Below, piece after piece: positions 8,028-15,515 of a stretch of 64,000 nucleotides of DNA; position 1 is the stretch's first letter; each line of letters starts with the position of its first letter. The stretch is taken from NCBI RefSeq assembly GCF_016772415.1, contig NZ_JAGSGD010000001.1, positions 682,001 through 746,000 on the forward strand, written 5' to 3'. The position numbers were made by a program, and so were the translations under genes. This DNA comes from Phenylobacterium glaciei (GTDB taxonomy: Bacteria; Pseudomonadota; Alphaproteobacteria; Caulobacterales; Caulobacteraceae). The notes under the pieces were generated by a model that did no database searches, was not told the origin of the DNA, and worked only from the letters and a program-made list of their open reading frames with translations.

Positions 8028-9353
8028 ATGCCCAAGACAGCGTCTGTGCCCGTCAGCCTGCCCAAGTCGTCGTTCGCGATCATCTTCGGCGTGTCCCTCG
8101 TCACCGCCATGGGCAATACGGGCATGATCTCGGTGCTGCCGGCCATCGGCCGCTCCATCGGCATCCCCGACTTCCTGGTGGCCGGGGTGTTCTCGCTGTC
8201 GGCCCTGCTGTGGGCGGGATCCTCGCCCTACTGGGCCCGGACCTCGGACCGCTATGGCCGCAAGCCGCTGATGCTGGTGGGGCTGACCGGGTTCGCGATC
8301 TCGATGGCCGCCTGCGCCCTGGTGGTCAGCGCGGGCCTGCACAAGCTGGCCGCGCCGATGGTGATCTTCGTCCTCTTCCTGTTCGCCCGCGCCCTGTTCG
8401 GGCTGTTCGGTGCGGCGTCCAATCCGGCCACCCAGGCCTATGTGGCCGAGCATACCCCGGTGGCCGAGCGGACCACGGCCATGTCCAGCCTGGCCGGCGC
8501 CTTTGGCCTGGGCACCGTCATCGGGCCCTTCCTCGCGCCGCTGTTCATCCTGCCCTTCATCGGTCTGGCCGGCCCCATGGCGATGTTCTCGCTGATCGCC
8601 ATCTCGATGCTGGTGGTGGTGTGGAAGCTGCTGCCGGAGAGCCAGCACATGCCCGTCCAGCCGGTGAAGATGGCGCCGACCATGGACGCCAAGGCCGACG
8701 CGGAGGGCAGGGAGACGCCCATGTGGCGTGACCCGCGCCTGAAGCCCTTCCTGATCTACGGCTTCATCGTCGCGGTGTGCCAGACCGCCCAGGGCCAGAC
8801 CCTGGGCTTCCTGATAATCGACAAGCTCGGCAAGTCGCCGACCGAGGCGCAGGGGTTCATCGCCATCGCCATGATGTTCGGCGCCATGGCGGGCCTGCTC
8901 TCCCAGTGGGGCATCATCCGCATGTTCGAGATGACCCCGCGCCAGCTGCTCCGCTGGGGTGTGGCGGTGGCGGCGCTCGGCAACCTGATCGTCGCCTTCC
9001 AACCCAGCTACGCCGCCGTGGTGGCGGGCTACGCCATCTCAAGCCTGGGGTTCGGCTTGGCGCGGCCGGGGTTCACCGCGGGCTCGTCCCTGGCCGTGGG
9101 CATGCATGAACAGGCCCGGGCGGCCGGCGCCATCGCCGCGGTCAACGGGGTCAACGTGGTGCTGGCGCCGCTGTTCGTGCTGCTTTACGAGCGCATCCAC
9201 GCCGCGCCCTTCGTGCTGAACATGGTCATGATGCTGGCGATGCTGGTCTACGCCTTCCAGAACAAGCAGCTGGCCAACGCCGACCCCAAGCCGGCGACCC
9301 AGGCCGATTCGGCCATGGCGACCCTGGAGAAGAGCGACGAGGGGTCGCTCTAG
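8028..9353 (+). CDS. MFS transporter
   Basis: 441 residues with about twelve hydrophobic helices split by a cytoplasmic loop at about 205-235. The first-half signature WARTSDRYGRKPLMLVG between helices 2 and 3 is the classic major facilitator motif A (DRYGRK). Likely a proton-driven exporter of small compounds; substrate unknown. Preceded by a large palindrome and divergent from motA. The C-terminal tail is short and polar. Confidence 0.88.
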   Translation: MPKTASVPVSLPKSSFAIIFGVSLVTAMGNTGMISVLPAIGRSIGIPDFLVAGVFSLSALLWAGSSPYWARTSDRYGRKPLMLVGLTGFAISMAACALVVSAGLHKLAAPMVIFVLFLFARALFGLFGAASNPATQAYVAEHTPVAERTTAMSSLAGAFGLGTVIGPFLAPLFILPFIGLAGPMAMFSLIAISMLVVVWKLLPESQHMPVQPVKMAPTMDAKADAEGRETPMWRDPRLKPFLIYGFIVAVCQTAQGQTLGFLIIDKLGKSPTEAQGFIAIAMMFGAMAGLLSQWGIIRMFEMTPRQLLRWGVAVAALGNLIVAFQPSYAAVVAGYAISSLGFGLARPGFTAGSSLAVGMHEQARAAGAIAAVNGVNVVLAPLFVLLYERIHAAPFVLNMVMMLAMLVYAFQNKQLANADPKPATQADSAMATLEKSDEGSL

Positions 9354-9374
9354 CGCGGACTTCAATCGCTAGAG
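9348..9374. terminator. inverted repeat spanning two convergent stops
   Basis: CTCTAGCG (9348-9355) and CGCTAGAG (9367-9374) pair perfectly, and each arm contains one of the two convergent stop codons. A compact bidirectional terminator is likely; there is no T-run. Confidence 0.4.
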
Positions 9375-10646
9375 AATGTTGGCCTCGGTCTTCAGGCGGC
9401 GAACCATGTCCTGGGAAAGGTAGCCGTCGGCCGTCAGCCCGCGCGACTTCTGCCAGGTGCGGAGCGCATTGCGGGTATTGACCCCCACCACCCCGTCCGG
9501 TTGGCCCGGATCGAAGCCGAGCTGGGCCAGCGCCCGCTGGGTGACGATGCGGTCGCCGATGGAGAGCGCGCTCTCATAGGGCCAGGGCTTTATCACGCCG
9601 CCCATGCCGCCGAACCGGTCGGCCAGCAGGCCCACGCCGAGCGCATAGGTGGTGGCGTTGTTGTACTTGCGGATCACGAAATGGTTGGGGAACAGCAGGA
9701 AGGCGGGCCCCTGTGCGCCGGTGGGCGCGATCAGCATGGCCTTGGCGGCCTGGTCGGCGCCGCTCCAGGGCAGGCCGTCGGTGCGGCGCACGCCCTGCTG
9801 GGCCCACCAGTCAGGAACCTCGCGGGGGCCCTCGGTCAGGCTGTAGTCGAAGCCGTCGGGTACGGTGACCTCACGGGCCCAGCCCTGGCCGCGCTGCCAG
9901 CCGCCCTTGGCCAGCAGATTGGCGGCCGAGGCCAGCGCGTCGGCGCTGGAGCCCCACACGTCGCGCCGACCGTCCCCGTCGCCGTCCACGGCGGTAGAGA
10001 GGAAGCTCGTCGGGATGAACTGGGTCTGGCCCATGGCGCCAGCCCAGGAGCCGCGCAGCTGGGCCCGCGAGAACTCTCCGGAGCCGATGATCCGCAGGGC
10101 GGCCATCAGCTGGTCTTCGGCGAACTGCTGGCGGCGGCCTTCAGAGGCCAGGGTCGCCATGGAGCGGATGACGTCGAAGTCGCCCATCACCGCACCGAAG
10201 CCGGTCTCCATGGCCCAGATGGCCATCAGGATGTCACCAGGCACGCCGTAGCGGGCCTCGATGCCGGACAGAGTGGTGGCGATGGCGGGCTTGCGGCGGG
10301 CGGCGATGGCCACCCGGTCCTCGCTGACCACGCCCTTGATATAGTCGCCGAAGGGCTTGGCGAATTCCGGCTGGCGGGTGTCGAGGCTCTCGACCCGCGG
10401 ATCGGGGACCAGGCCGGCCAGTTCGCGGTCGAGCAGGCTGGCCGGCAGGCCCGCCTTCACCGCGCGGCTGTAGAAGTCGCTGGCCCACTCATCGAAGCTG
10501 CGGTTTCCCGACTGGGTCGGCGGCGCCACAGGCGTGGGCGCCTGGGGCGTGGGGGCCGGCGGGATGGGCGTCACCGTCGGCACCAGATTGGCGGACGGGT
10601 CGGCGCAGCCGGCCAGGAGCAAGACGAGGAAGACGCGACGATCCAT
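9369..10646 (-). CDS. MltB-family lytic murein transglycosylase lipoprotein
   Basis: 425 residues. Cleaves peptidoglycan glycan strands, forming anhydromuramic ends, in the periplasm. The N-terminus MDRRVFLVLLLAGC is a lipoprotein signal with acylated Cys14. Then comes a Pro-rich linker to about 45, the SLT_2 domain with catalytic Glu in AIWAMETGFG (Glu147) and the AMGQTQFIPTSF segment, and a C-terminal peptidoglycan-binding domain (LGFDPGQPDGVVGVNTRNAL). The start is fixed by the signal peptide. Divergent from the P450. Confidence 0.93.
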   Translation of the reverse strand: MDRRVFLVLLLAGCADPSANLVPTVTPIPPAPTPQAPTPVAPPTQSGNRSFDEWASDFYSRAVKAGLPASLLDRELAGLVPDPRVESLDTRQPEFAKPFGDYIKGVVSEDRVAIAARRKPAIATTLSGIEARYGVPGDILMAIWAMETGFGAVMGDFDVIRSMATLASEGRRQQFAEDQLMAALRIIGSGEFSRAQLRGSWAGAMGQTQFIPTSFLSTAVDGDGDGRRDVWGSSADALASAANLLAKGGWQRGQGWAREVTVPDGFDYSLTEGPREVPDWWAQQGVRRTDGLPWSGADQAAKAMLIAPTGAQGPAFLLFPNHFVIRKYNNATTYALGVGLLADRFGGMGGVIKPWPYESALSIGDRIVTQRALAQLGFDPGQPDGVVGVNTRNALRTWQKSRGLTADGYLSQDMVRRLKTEANIL

Positions 10647-10726
10647 CCTGCAAACCTAACGGTGTGCGTAGCTGCAACTCAATCACAAGCCCGTCAGGCG
10701 CGAAATGTTTGGCCGATCCGGTCGCC

Positions 10727-10769
10727 TTGATCAGGGTCAAGGTGGGCCTCCGCCGCCCGGCGGCATAAA
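10727..10769 (+). promoter_or_regulatory. FNR/FixK-type box and -10 upstream of P450
   Basis: TTGAT-CAGG-GTCAA at 10727-10740 fits the FNR/FixK consensus TTGAY-N4-RTCAA exactly, with outer C/G bases extending the symmetry. CATAAA (10764-10769) would put the transcription start near 10776, leaving the box centred about 42 bases upstream, the class II activator position. It suggests oxygen-dependent control of the P450-rubredoxin pair; it is an inference from sequence. Confidence 0.55.
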
Positions 10770-10825
10770 AATCGGAGAAACCCCAGGGCCGCGGTGTCTG
10801 GAGGAAAAGCAGGTTGGAAACAGAC

Positions 10826-12100
10826 ATGACCATTCCCTCCGAGATCGCCCAGACCATCATCGATCCGCGAGCCTATGCCGACGGCAAGGCGGTCGATGAG
10901 GCCTTCACCTGGCTGCGCCGTGAGGCGCCCCTGGAACAGGCCCAGCCCGAGGGCTTTGATCGGTTCTGGGTGGTCACCCGCCACGCCGATATCCTGGAGG
11001 TCGAGCGTCAGAACGAGCTGTTCCACAATGGCGATCGCTCCACGGTCCTGACCACCATCGAGGCCGACAAGAAGGTCCGCGAGATGATGGGGGGCAGCCC
11101 GCATCTGGTCCGCTCTCTGGTGCAGATGGATAACCCCGACCACATGGCCTACCGGCGCCTGACCCAAGGGTCGTTCGTGCCGCAGAACCTGCGGCCCCTG
11201 GAGGCCCGGATCCGCGAGATCGCCAGGGGCTTCATCGATCGGATGGCGGCCCAGGGCGACCGCTGCGATTTCGCCCGCGACGTGGCCTTCCTCTATCCCC
11301 TGCACGTGATCATGGAGGTGATCGGCGTGCCGGAGTCCGACGAGCCGCGGATGCTGAAACTGACCCAGGAACTGTTCGGCAGCGCCGATCCCGAACTGAG
11401 CCGCAGTGGTGGTGCGGCCCAGACCACCGACGAGGGCATCGACTCCATCCAGTCGGTGGTGATGGACTTCATGCTCTATTTCAACGCCATCACCGAGGAC
11501 CGCAGGGTCAGTCCGCGCAATGACCTGGCCAGCGTGATCGCCAACGGGACCGTCAACGGCCAGCCCCTCGGCCACCTGGAGGCCATGAGCTACTACATCA
11601 TCGCCGCCACAGCCGGCCACGACACCACCTCGTCGACCACCGCCGGCGCCCTATGGGCGCTGGCCGAGAACCCCGACCAATTTGCCAAGGTGAAGACCAA
11701 CCCGGCCCTGATCCCCGGCCTGATCGAGGAGTCGATCCGCTGGGTGACGCCGGTCAAGCACTTCATGCGCACGGCCACCGCCGACGCCGAGCTGGCGGGC
11801 AAGAAGATCGCCAAGGGCGACTGGATGATGTTGTCCTATCCCTCCGGCAACCGCGACGAGGCGGTGTTCGATGACCCCTTCAAGTTCAATGTCGAGCGCA
11901 CCCCCAACAAGCACGTGGCCTTTGGCTATGGCGCGCATGTCTGCCTGGGGCAGCACCTGGCCCGGATGGAGATGCGGATCCTCTGGGAGGAGCTGTTCGC
12001 GCGGCTGGAGTCGGTGGAACTCGACGGGGCGCCGCGCAACATGGCGGCCAGTTTCGTCTGTGGACCGAAGTCGGTTCCGATCCGCTTCAAGATGCACTGA
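10826..12100 (+). CDS. cytochrome P450
   Basis: 424 residues from the ATG at 10826; an in-frame TTG four codons earlier is weaker. Soluble bacterial class I monooxygenase. The oxygen-binding I-helix AGHDTTSS, the ExxR motif EESIRW and the haem-binding loop FGYGAHVCLGQHLA with ligand Cys373 are all intact. The substrate cannot be told; the N-terminal region resembles P450s acting on fatty acyl, terpene or steroid compounds. The rubredoxin gene follows nine bases later and may supply electrons. Confidence 0.95.
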   Translation: MTIPSEIAQTIIDPRAYADGKAVDEAFTWLRREAPLEQAQPEGFDRFWVVTRHADILEVERQNELFHNGDRSTVLTTIEADKKVREMMGGSPHLVRSLVQMDNPDHMAYRRLTQGSFVPQNLRPLEARIREIARGFIDRMAAQGDRCDFARDVAFLYPLHVIMEVIGVPESDEPRMLKLTQELFGSADPELSRSGGAAQTTDEGIDSIQSVVMDFMLYFNAITEDRRVSPRNDLASVIANGTVNGQPLGHLEAMSYYIIAATAGHDTTSSTTAGALWALAENPDQFAKVKTNPALIPGLIEESIRWVTPVKHFMRTATADAELAGKKIAKGDWMMLSYPSGNRDEAVFDDPFKFNVERTPNKHVAFGYGAHVCLGQHLARMEMRILWEELFARLESVELDGAPRNMAASFVCGPKSVPIRFKMH

Positions 12101-12109
12101 GGACACCGC

Positions 12110-12286
12110 GTGGCCGAGCCCTTCAAGACCTGGCAGTGCCGCACCTGCGGCTACATCTATGAGGAAGAGTTCGGCGACCCCGGCGAGGGCCTGGCGGCGG
12201 GGACCCGCTGGGCCGACATTCCCGCGACCTGGGTCTGTCCCCTCTGCGGGACGGCCAAGGCCGAGTTCGACATGATCGAACTCTGA
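12110..12286 (+). CDS. rubredoxin
   Basis: 58 residues from a GTG at 12110, with GAGGA just upstream. The two iron-binding knuckles CRTCGY (Cys10, Cys13) and CPLCG (Cys43, Cys46) and the WADIPATWVCP segment are diagnostic. A one-electron iron carrier, usually serving alkane hydroxylases; here it directly follows a P450, where a ferredoxin would be more usual. Too short for typical gene filters. Confidence 0.93.
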   Translation: MAEPFKTWQCRTCGYIYEEEFGDPGEGLAAGTRWADIPATWVCPLCGTAKAEFDMIEL

Positions 12287-12299
12287 GCCCCGCCCGACG

Positions 12300-12328
12300 T
12301 TGACTCAAGGCGAGCCGCCTCGTATATG
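12300..12328 (+). promoter_or_regulatory. sigma-70 promoter for rpmJ
   Basis: TTGACT (12300-12305), exactly 17 bases, TATATG (12323-12328). Lies 57 bases before rpmJ and just after the rubredoxin stop, so rpmJ has its own strong promoter. Confidence 0.65.
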
Positions 12329-12384
12329 CGCCGGCTCTTGTAGACACCCCCGGGCGAAAGCCTGGTCTTTAAGAAGATACGGTC

Positions 12385-12510
12385 ATGAAGGTTCGAAGCT
12401 CGCTCAAGTCGCTCAAGACGCGTCACCGCGACTGCAAGCTCGTGCGCCGCAAGGGCGTCGTCTACATCATCAACAAGACCAACCCGCGCTTCAAAGCCAA
12501 GCAAGGCTAA
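12385..12510 (+). CDS. rpmJ: 50S ribosomal protein L36
   Basis: 41 residues starting [20 protein letters not shown] and ending NPRFKAKQG, unmistakable L36. Only one cysteine remains (in RDCKLV), so the zinc ribbon of the classical form is missing; this is the zinc-independent type common in alphaproteobacteria. Monocistronic promoter upstream; the HAD gene follows 15 bases later. Confidence 0.95.
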   Translation: MKVRSSLKSLKTRHRDCKLVRRKGVVYIINKTNPRFKAKQG

Positions 12511-12525
12511 GGCGCCGGGTCCCAG

Positions 12526-13128
12526 ATGCCTAAGGCGGTCATCTGGGATGTTGGTAATGTGGTCGTGCGCTGGAATCCGCGCACGCTCTACTCTCAGATC
12601 TTCCCAGAGCCGGTCGCTTGCGACCGGTTTTTGTCGTCGGTCTGCACGATGATCTGGCACGTGAACCACGACCTGGGCGTCACCTTCGCCGAGAATCGCG
12701 TCGCCCTGGTCGCCCAGTTCCCGGAGTACCGCGACGAGATCGAGGCCTGGGAGACCCGCTGGTGGGACATGTTCTCCGGGACCATCCCCGAGAGCGAGGC
12801 GGCCATAGAGGCCCTGCATTCGGCCGGCGTGCCGCAATACGGCCTGACCAACATGTCGGACGAGACCTTCGAGGGCACCATGGCCATGAGCCCGGCCTTC
12901 GGGCGGCTGCGCGACATCGTGGTCTCCGGCCGCGAGGGCCTGATAAAGCCCGACCCGCGCATCTATGCCCTGACCTGCGAACGCTTCGGCCTGGCGCCGG
13001 AGGACATCTTCTTCGTCGACGACAGCCTGGCCAATGTGACCAGCGCGCGCGCCTTCGGTATCGACACCCTGCACTTCACCGATCCGGCTGACCTGCGTCC
13101 GGCGCTCGAGGCTCGGGGCCTGCTTTAG
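12526..13128 (+). CDS. HAD-superfamily phosphatase, YihX-like
   Basis: 200 residues. Motif I IWDVGNVVV with nucleophile Asp8 (second Asp replaced by Gly, as in YihX/epoxide hydrolase-type HADs), motif II LTNMS, motif III Lys in GLIKPDPRIY and motif IV FFVDDS are in order, with a helical cap at about 20-85. E. coli YihX dephosphorylates glucose-1-phosphate; the substrate here is only inferred to be a small phosphate ester. Close behind rpmJ and possibly cotranscribed. Confidence 0.85.
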   Translation: MPKAVIWDVGNVVVRWNPRTLYSQIFPEPVACDRFLSSVCTMIWHVNHDLGVTFAENRVALVAQFPEYRDEIEAWETRWWDMFSGTIPESEAAIEALHSAGVPQYGLTNMSDETFEGTMAMSPAFGRLRDIVVSGREGLIKPDPRIYALTCERFGLAPEDIFFVDDSLANVTSARAFGIDTLHFTDPADLRPALEARGLL

Positions 13129-13187
13129 GTCGGAACCCTCTGTCTCGACGCATGTTGTGCAGCGGTCCCACCCCAAGGAGATCGCCA

Positions 13188-13640
13188 ATGAGCACCCCAG
13201 CCGAACACGCCGTGAAGGTTCTGAACAGCCTGATCGAAACCACCCTCGACAGCGCCAGAGGTTACAAGGAAGCCGCCCACAGTTCCGAGGACGCGCAGTA
13301 CAAGACCATGTTCAGTGAGCGCTCGCTGAAGCGCATGAAGATCACCGGCGACCTGCAGCAGGAGGTCCGCACCTTCGGGGGCGAGCCCGAGGACGATCAG
13401 TCCGTGCTGGGCAAGGCGCACAACATGTTTGTGGATCTGAAGGCCGCCGTCATGGGCCACGACGAGAAGGCGATCATCAACGAGGTCGAGCGCGGAGAGG
13501 ACTTCATCAAGGCGAAGTTCGAGAAGGCTCTGGCCGAAGATGACTTGCCGGCCACGGTCCGTGAGCTGGTCAGCCGCGCGTTTGCCGATATCAAGGCCGA
13601 CCACGACACCATCAGCGCCCTGAAGAAGACCCTGAACTAG
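13188..13640 (+). CDS. PA2169 family four-helix-bundle protein (DUF2383)
   Basis: 150 residues from the ATG at 13188, which has AAGGAG nine bases upstream; longer in-frame starts lack this. The ferritin-like helical pattern (VLNSLIETTLDSARGYKEAA ... GHDEKAIINEVERGEDFIKAKFEKAL) fits PA2169/DUF2383 proteins. The family is often linked to stress; function unproven and complete metal-binding residues are not evident. Followed by a strong terminator. Confidence 0.85.
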   Translation: MSTPAEHAVKVLNSLIETTLDSARGYKEAAHSSEDAQYKTMFSERSLKRMKITGDLQQEVRTFGGEPEDDQSVLGKAHNMFVDLKAAVMGHDEKAIINEVERGEDFIKAKFEKALAEDDLPATVRELVSRAFADIKADHDTISALKKTLN

Positions 13641-13647
13641 AACCAGG

Positions 13648-13677
13648 CGGCCCCCGCCGCGACCGCGACGGGGGCCG
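13648..13677. terminator. bidirectional terminator
   Basis: A 9-bp GC stem (13648-13656 with 13669-13677) lies between the PA2169-type gene and the convergent lipoprotein gene. On the plus strand TTCTGCT follows. Confidence 0.65.
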
Positions 13678-13682
13678 TTCTG

Positions 13683-13952
13683 CTACTTGGTCTTGGCGGC
13701 CGCATCGGCGGCGGCGTCGGCCTTACGGGCGGCCGTCCCGGCGGCGGCTTCGGTATTGGCAGCGGCGTTGTCCACCGCCACGGCGGTGTTGGTGGCCGCA
13801 GCGTCGGCGTTGGCGGCCGTGTCACTGGCGGCGGACGCGGCGGCGGCTCCGGCATGGTCGGCGGCGGCGGCGGCGTGGTCTTCGGTCTTTTGCGAGCAGG
13901 CGGCCAGGGCAAGGCTGGCGACAGCCGCCGAGACGATCAGGGTAGTGCGCAT
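13683..13952 (-). CDS. small Ala-rich lipoprotein
   Basis: 89 residues from the ATG at 13952, which has GGAGA seven bases upstream; an ATG four codons earlier is less likely. MRTTLIVSAAVASLALAAC is a clear lipoprotein signal with a lipobox ending in Cys19. The mature part is almost all Ala, Asp, Asn and Thr with repeated NAAA/DAA units, a helical low-complexity region like that of entericidin-type or Lpp-like spacer proteins. Function unknown; envelope location expected. Confidence 0.72.
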   Translation of the reverse strand: MRTTLIVSAAVASLALAACSQKTEDHAAAAADHAGAAAASAASDTAANADAAATNTAVAVDNAAANTEAAAGTAARKADAAADAAAKTK

Positions 13953-14187
13953 ATAGGTCTCCATTTCCAGGTTACGGCGCCGTTGGTTTCCCCCAGGCGA
14001 GCCAACAAGCTCAACCGCTCAGCTGCATTTTGGATGCATGCGGAGCTTGCCTGGAGCCAATTTGGATCAGCGCTGGGAAGCGCCTTGGCCTCGAAGGATC
14101 GCGCGCCGTGACGGCTGAGAGCGGATGACAGGGCGGGGCCGCAAGGCTAGTGTCCGCCGCTTTCCAGCCTCCTATCCGCGAGCTCCC

Positions 14188-14454
14188 ATGGCCGACGACG
14201 CTTCCCACGCCGACATCCTGAACCAGACGGCCCAGGGCCAGCTGAAGAGCATCATCGAGCGCATCGAGCGCCTCGAGCAGGAGAAGTCGGAGATCGCCGA
14301 GCAGATCAAGGAGGTCTTCGCCGAGGCCAAGGGCAACGGATTCGACGTGAAGATCCTGCGCAAGGTGATCCGCATCCGTAAGCAGGACGCCGCCAAGCGC
14401 CAGGAAGAAGATGCGATCCTGGATCTCTACCTCTCCGCGCTCGGAGTGATTTGA
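14188..14454 (+). CDS. gapR: DUF2312 nucleoid-associated protein GapR
   Basis: 88 residues from the ATG at 14188. The sequence [20 protein letters not shown] and [20 protein letters not shown] is the GapR signature: a coiled coil followed by basic helices. In Caulobacter GapR is an essential chromosome-structuring protein that clasps overtwisted DNA ahead of polymerases and stimulates type II topoisomerases. Upstream in-frame sequence to 14125 is not conserved. Overlaps the next start by three bases, giving a coupled operon. Confidence 0.93.
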   Translation: MADDASHADILNQTAQGQLKSIIERIERLEQEKSEIAEQIKEVFAEAKGNGFDVKILRKVIRIRKQDAAKRQEEDAILDLYLSALGVI

Positions 14455-14783
14455 AGACCGGCCCGCCAGATCGGAAGGCGCAGGCCCAGCGGGCCGCGCT
14501 GAACGCCCTGCGCCGCGCCCAGCGCGCGGCCGACAAGGCGGGCGTCAAGCTCTCCGACTGGGAGGGCGAATTCCTGGAGTCCGTCACCGAGCGGGTGAAG
14601 ACCTACGGCCGCGCCTTCGCCGACCCCGAGAAGGGCGGCGCGGGCGAGGCCTTCTCGGTGATGCAGCACATCAAGCTGAAAGAGATCGTCGCCAAGGCCA
14701 AGGGCGAGCCCCGGTTTCCGCCCAAGCGCGGCGGCGGCTTCAAACGGCGCGGCGCGGCCAAGCCCGAGCCCGACGCTGAATGA
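14451..14783 (+). CDS. hypothetical basic protein coupled to gapR
   Basis: 110 residues from a TTG at 14451 that overlaps the gapR stop. Unrecognised family. The middle ([26 protein letters not shown]) looks like a helical domain with conserved-looking aromatics, and the tail is rich in Lys, Arg and Gly ([15 protein letters not shown]), suggesting nucleic-acid contact. Its stop overlaps the next ATG (ATGA). Position between gapR and a nuclease-like gene hints at DNA-related work, which is inference only. Confidence 0.7.
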   Translation: MKTGPPDRKAQAQRAALNALRRAQRAADKAGVKLSDWEGEFLESVTERVKTYGRAFADPEKGGAGEAFSVMQHIKLKEIVAKAKGEPRFPPKRGGGFKRRGAAKPEPDAE

Positions 14784-15160
14784 CGTCGGTGATCGACGAG
14801 GACTCCCTGCCAGCCTTAGTGGCCAAGGCGCGCCGGGCGGCCCTGACGCTCAAGGCTGTGACCCACCGGCAGGGGCGGGCCAAGCACGCCCTCCATGTGG
14901 TGCTGCTGGAGGACCGCCGCCGGTCCCCGCCCTGGGGCTTTTATGTCGGCGAGACCTCGCGCGATCCCGACCTGCGCTTCGACCAGCACAAGACCGGCTA
15001 CAAGGCGAGCCGCTACGTGAACCGCTTCGGCGTGCGCCTGCTGCCTGACGTGGTGGAACACCTCAATCCCCTCCGGCGCTGGGAGGCCAAGGAACTGGAA
15101 GCCGCCGTGGCCGAGGCGTTCCGCGAGGCCGGCCTGCCCTGGGTCGAGGGCGGGCACTAG
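14780..15160 (+). CDS. GIY-YIG-like nuclease-fold protein
   Basis: 126 residues, ATG overlapping the preceding stop. WGFYVGETSRDPDLRFDQHKTG resembles the second strand (YVGET) plus the Arg/His helix of GIY-YIG endonucleases, and WEAKELEAAVAEAFREAG supplies a Glu-bearing helix. The first GIY strand is degenerate (HVVLLED), so activity is uncertain. Third gene of the gapR unit. Could act in repair or be a catalytically relaxed DNA-binding version. Confidence 0.55.
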   Translation: MTSVIDEDSLPALVAKARRAALTLKAVTHRQGRAKHALHVVLLEDRRRSPPWGFYVGETSRDPDLRFDQHKTGYKASRYVNRFGVRLLPDVVEHLNPLRRWEAKELEAAVAEAFREAGLPWVEGGH

Positions 15161-15161
15161 G

Positions 15162-15443
15162 GGACCCTTCTCCCCTTGCGGGAGAAGGTGGCCCTGCGGA
15201 GCAGGGTCGGATGAGGGGTCGATAGACCTGTCCGTAAATCACACCGTCATCCTCGGGCTTGTCCCGAGGACCCATGATCTCCGTCTTTCCGGAGAAGGCG
15301 CGAACGTCGCCACCGCGGGCCGACTGCGCCACGGTGTTTATGGGTCCTCGGGACAAGCCCGAGGATGACGGAAATTGTTGAAAGCGGAGCGCGACCCCTC
15401 ATCCGTCAGCTTCGCTGACACCTTCTCCCGCAAAGGGAGAAGG
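15162..15443. repeat. nested inverted-repeat element between convergent genes
   Basis: The centre is a perfect 29-bp inverted repeat (15246-15274 with 15341-15369) separated by 66 bases. It is flanked by oppositely oriented copies of a second palindromic unit (15162-15220 and about 15392-15443) built on CTTCTCC...GGAGAAGG. The outer unit recurs at 35.3-35.6 kb and the inner one at 20.9 kb. No ORF with family resemblance; it fills the gap after the GIY-YIG-like gene. Confidence 0.75.
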
Positions 15444-15515
15444 AAGAACTACAACGCCTTCGCCGCCGCCATGGTCTGGGCGCGGCGGGCGGCGAGCTTG
15501 GCGGTGCGGATCAGA

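Noticed and set aside
13687..13956. Ala-rich plus-strand ORF opposite the small lipoprotein
   Set aside because: Arises from the complementary low-complexity GCC/GGC repeats; the minus frame has a signal peptide and ribosome site.
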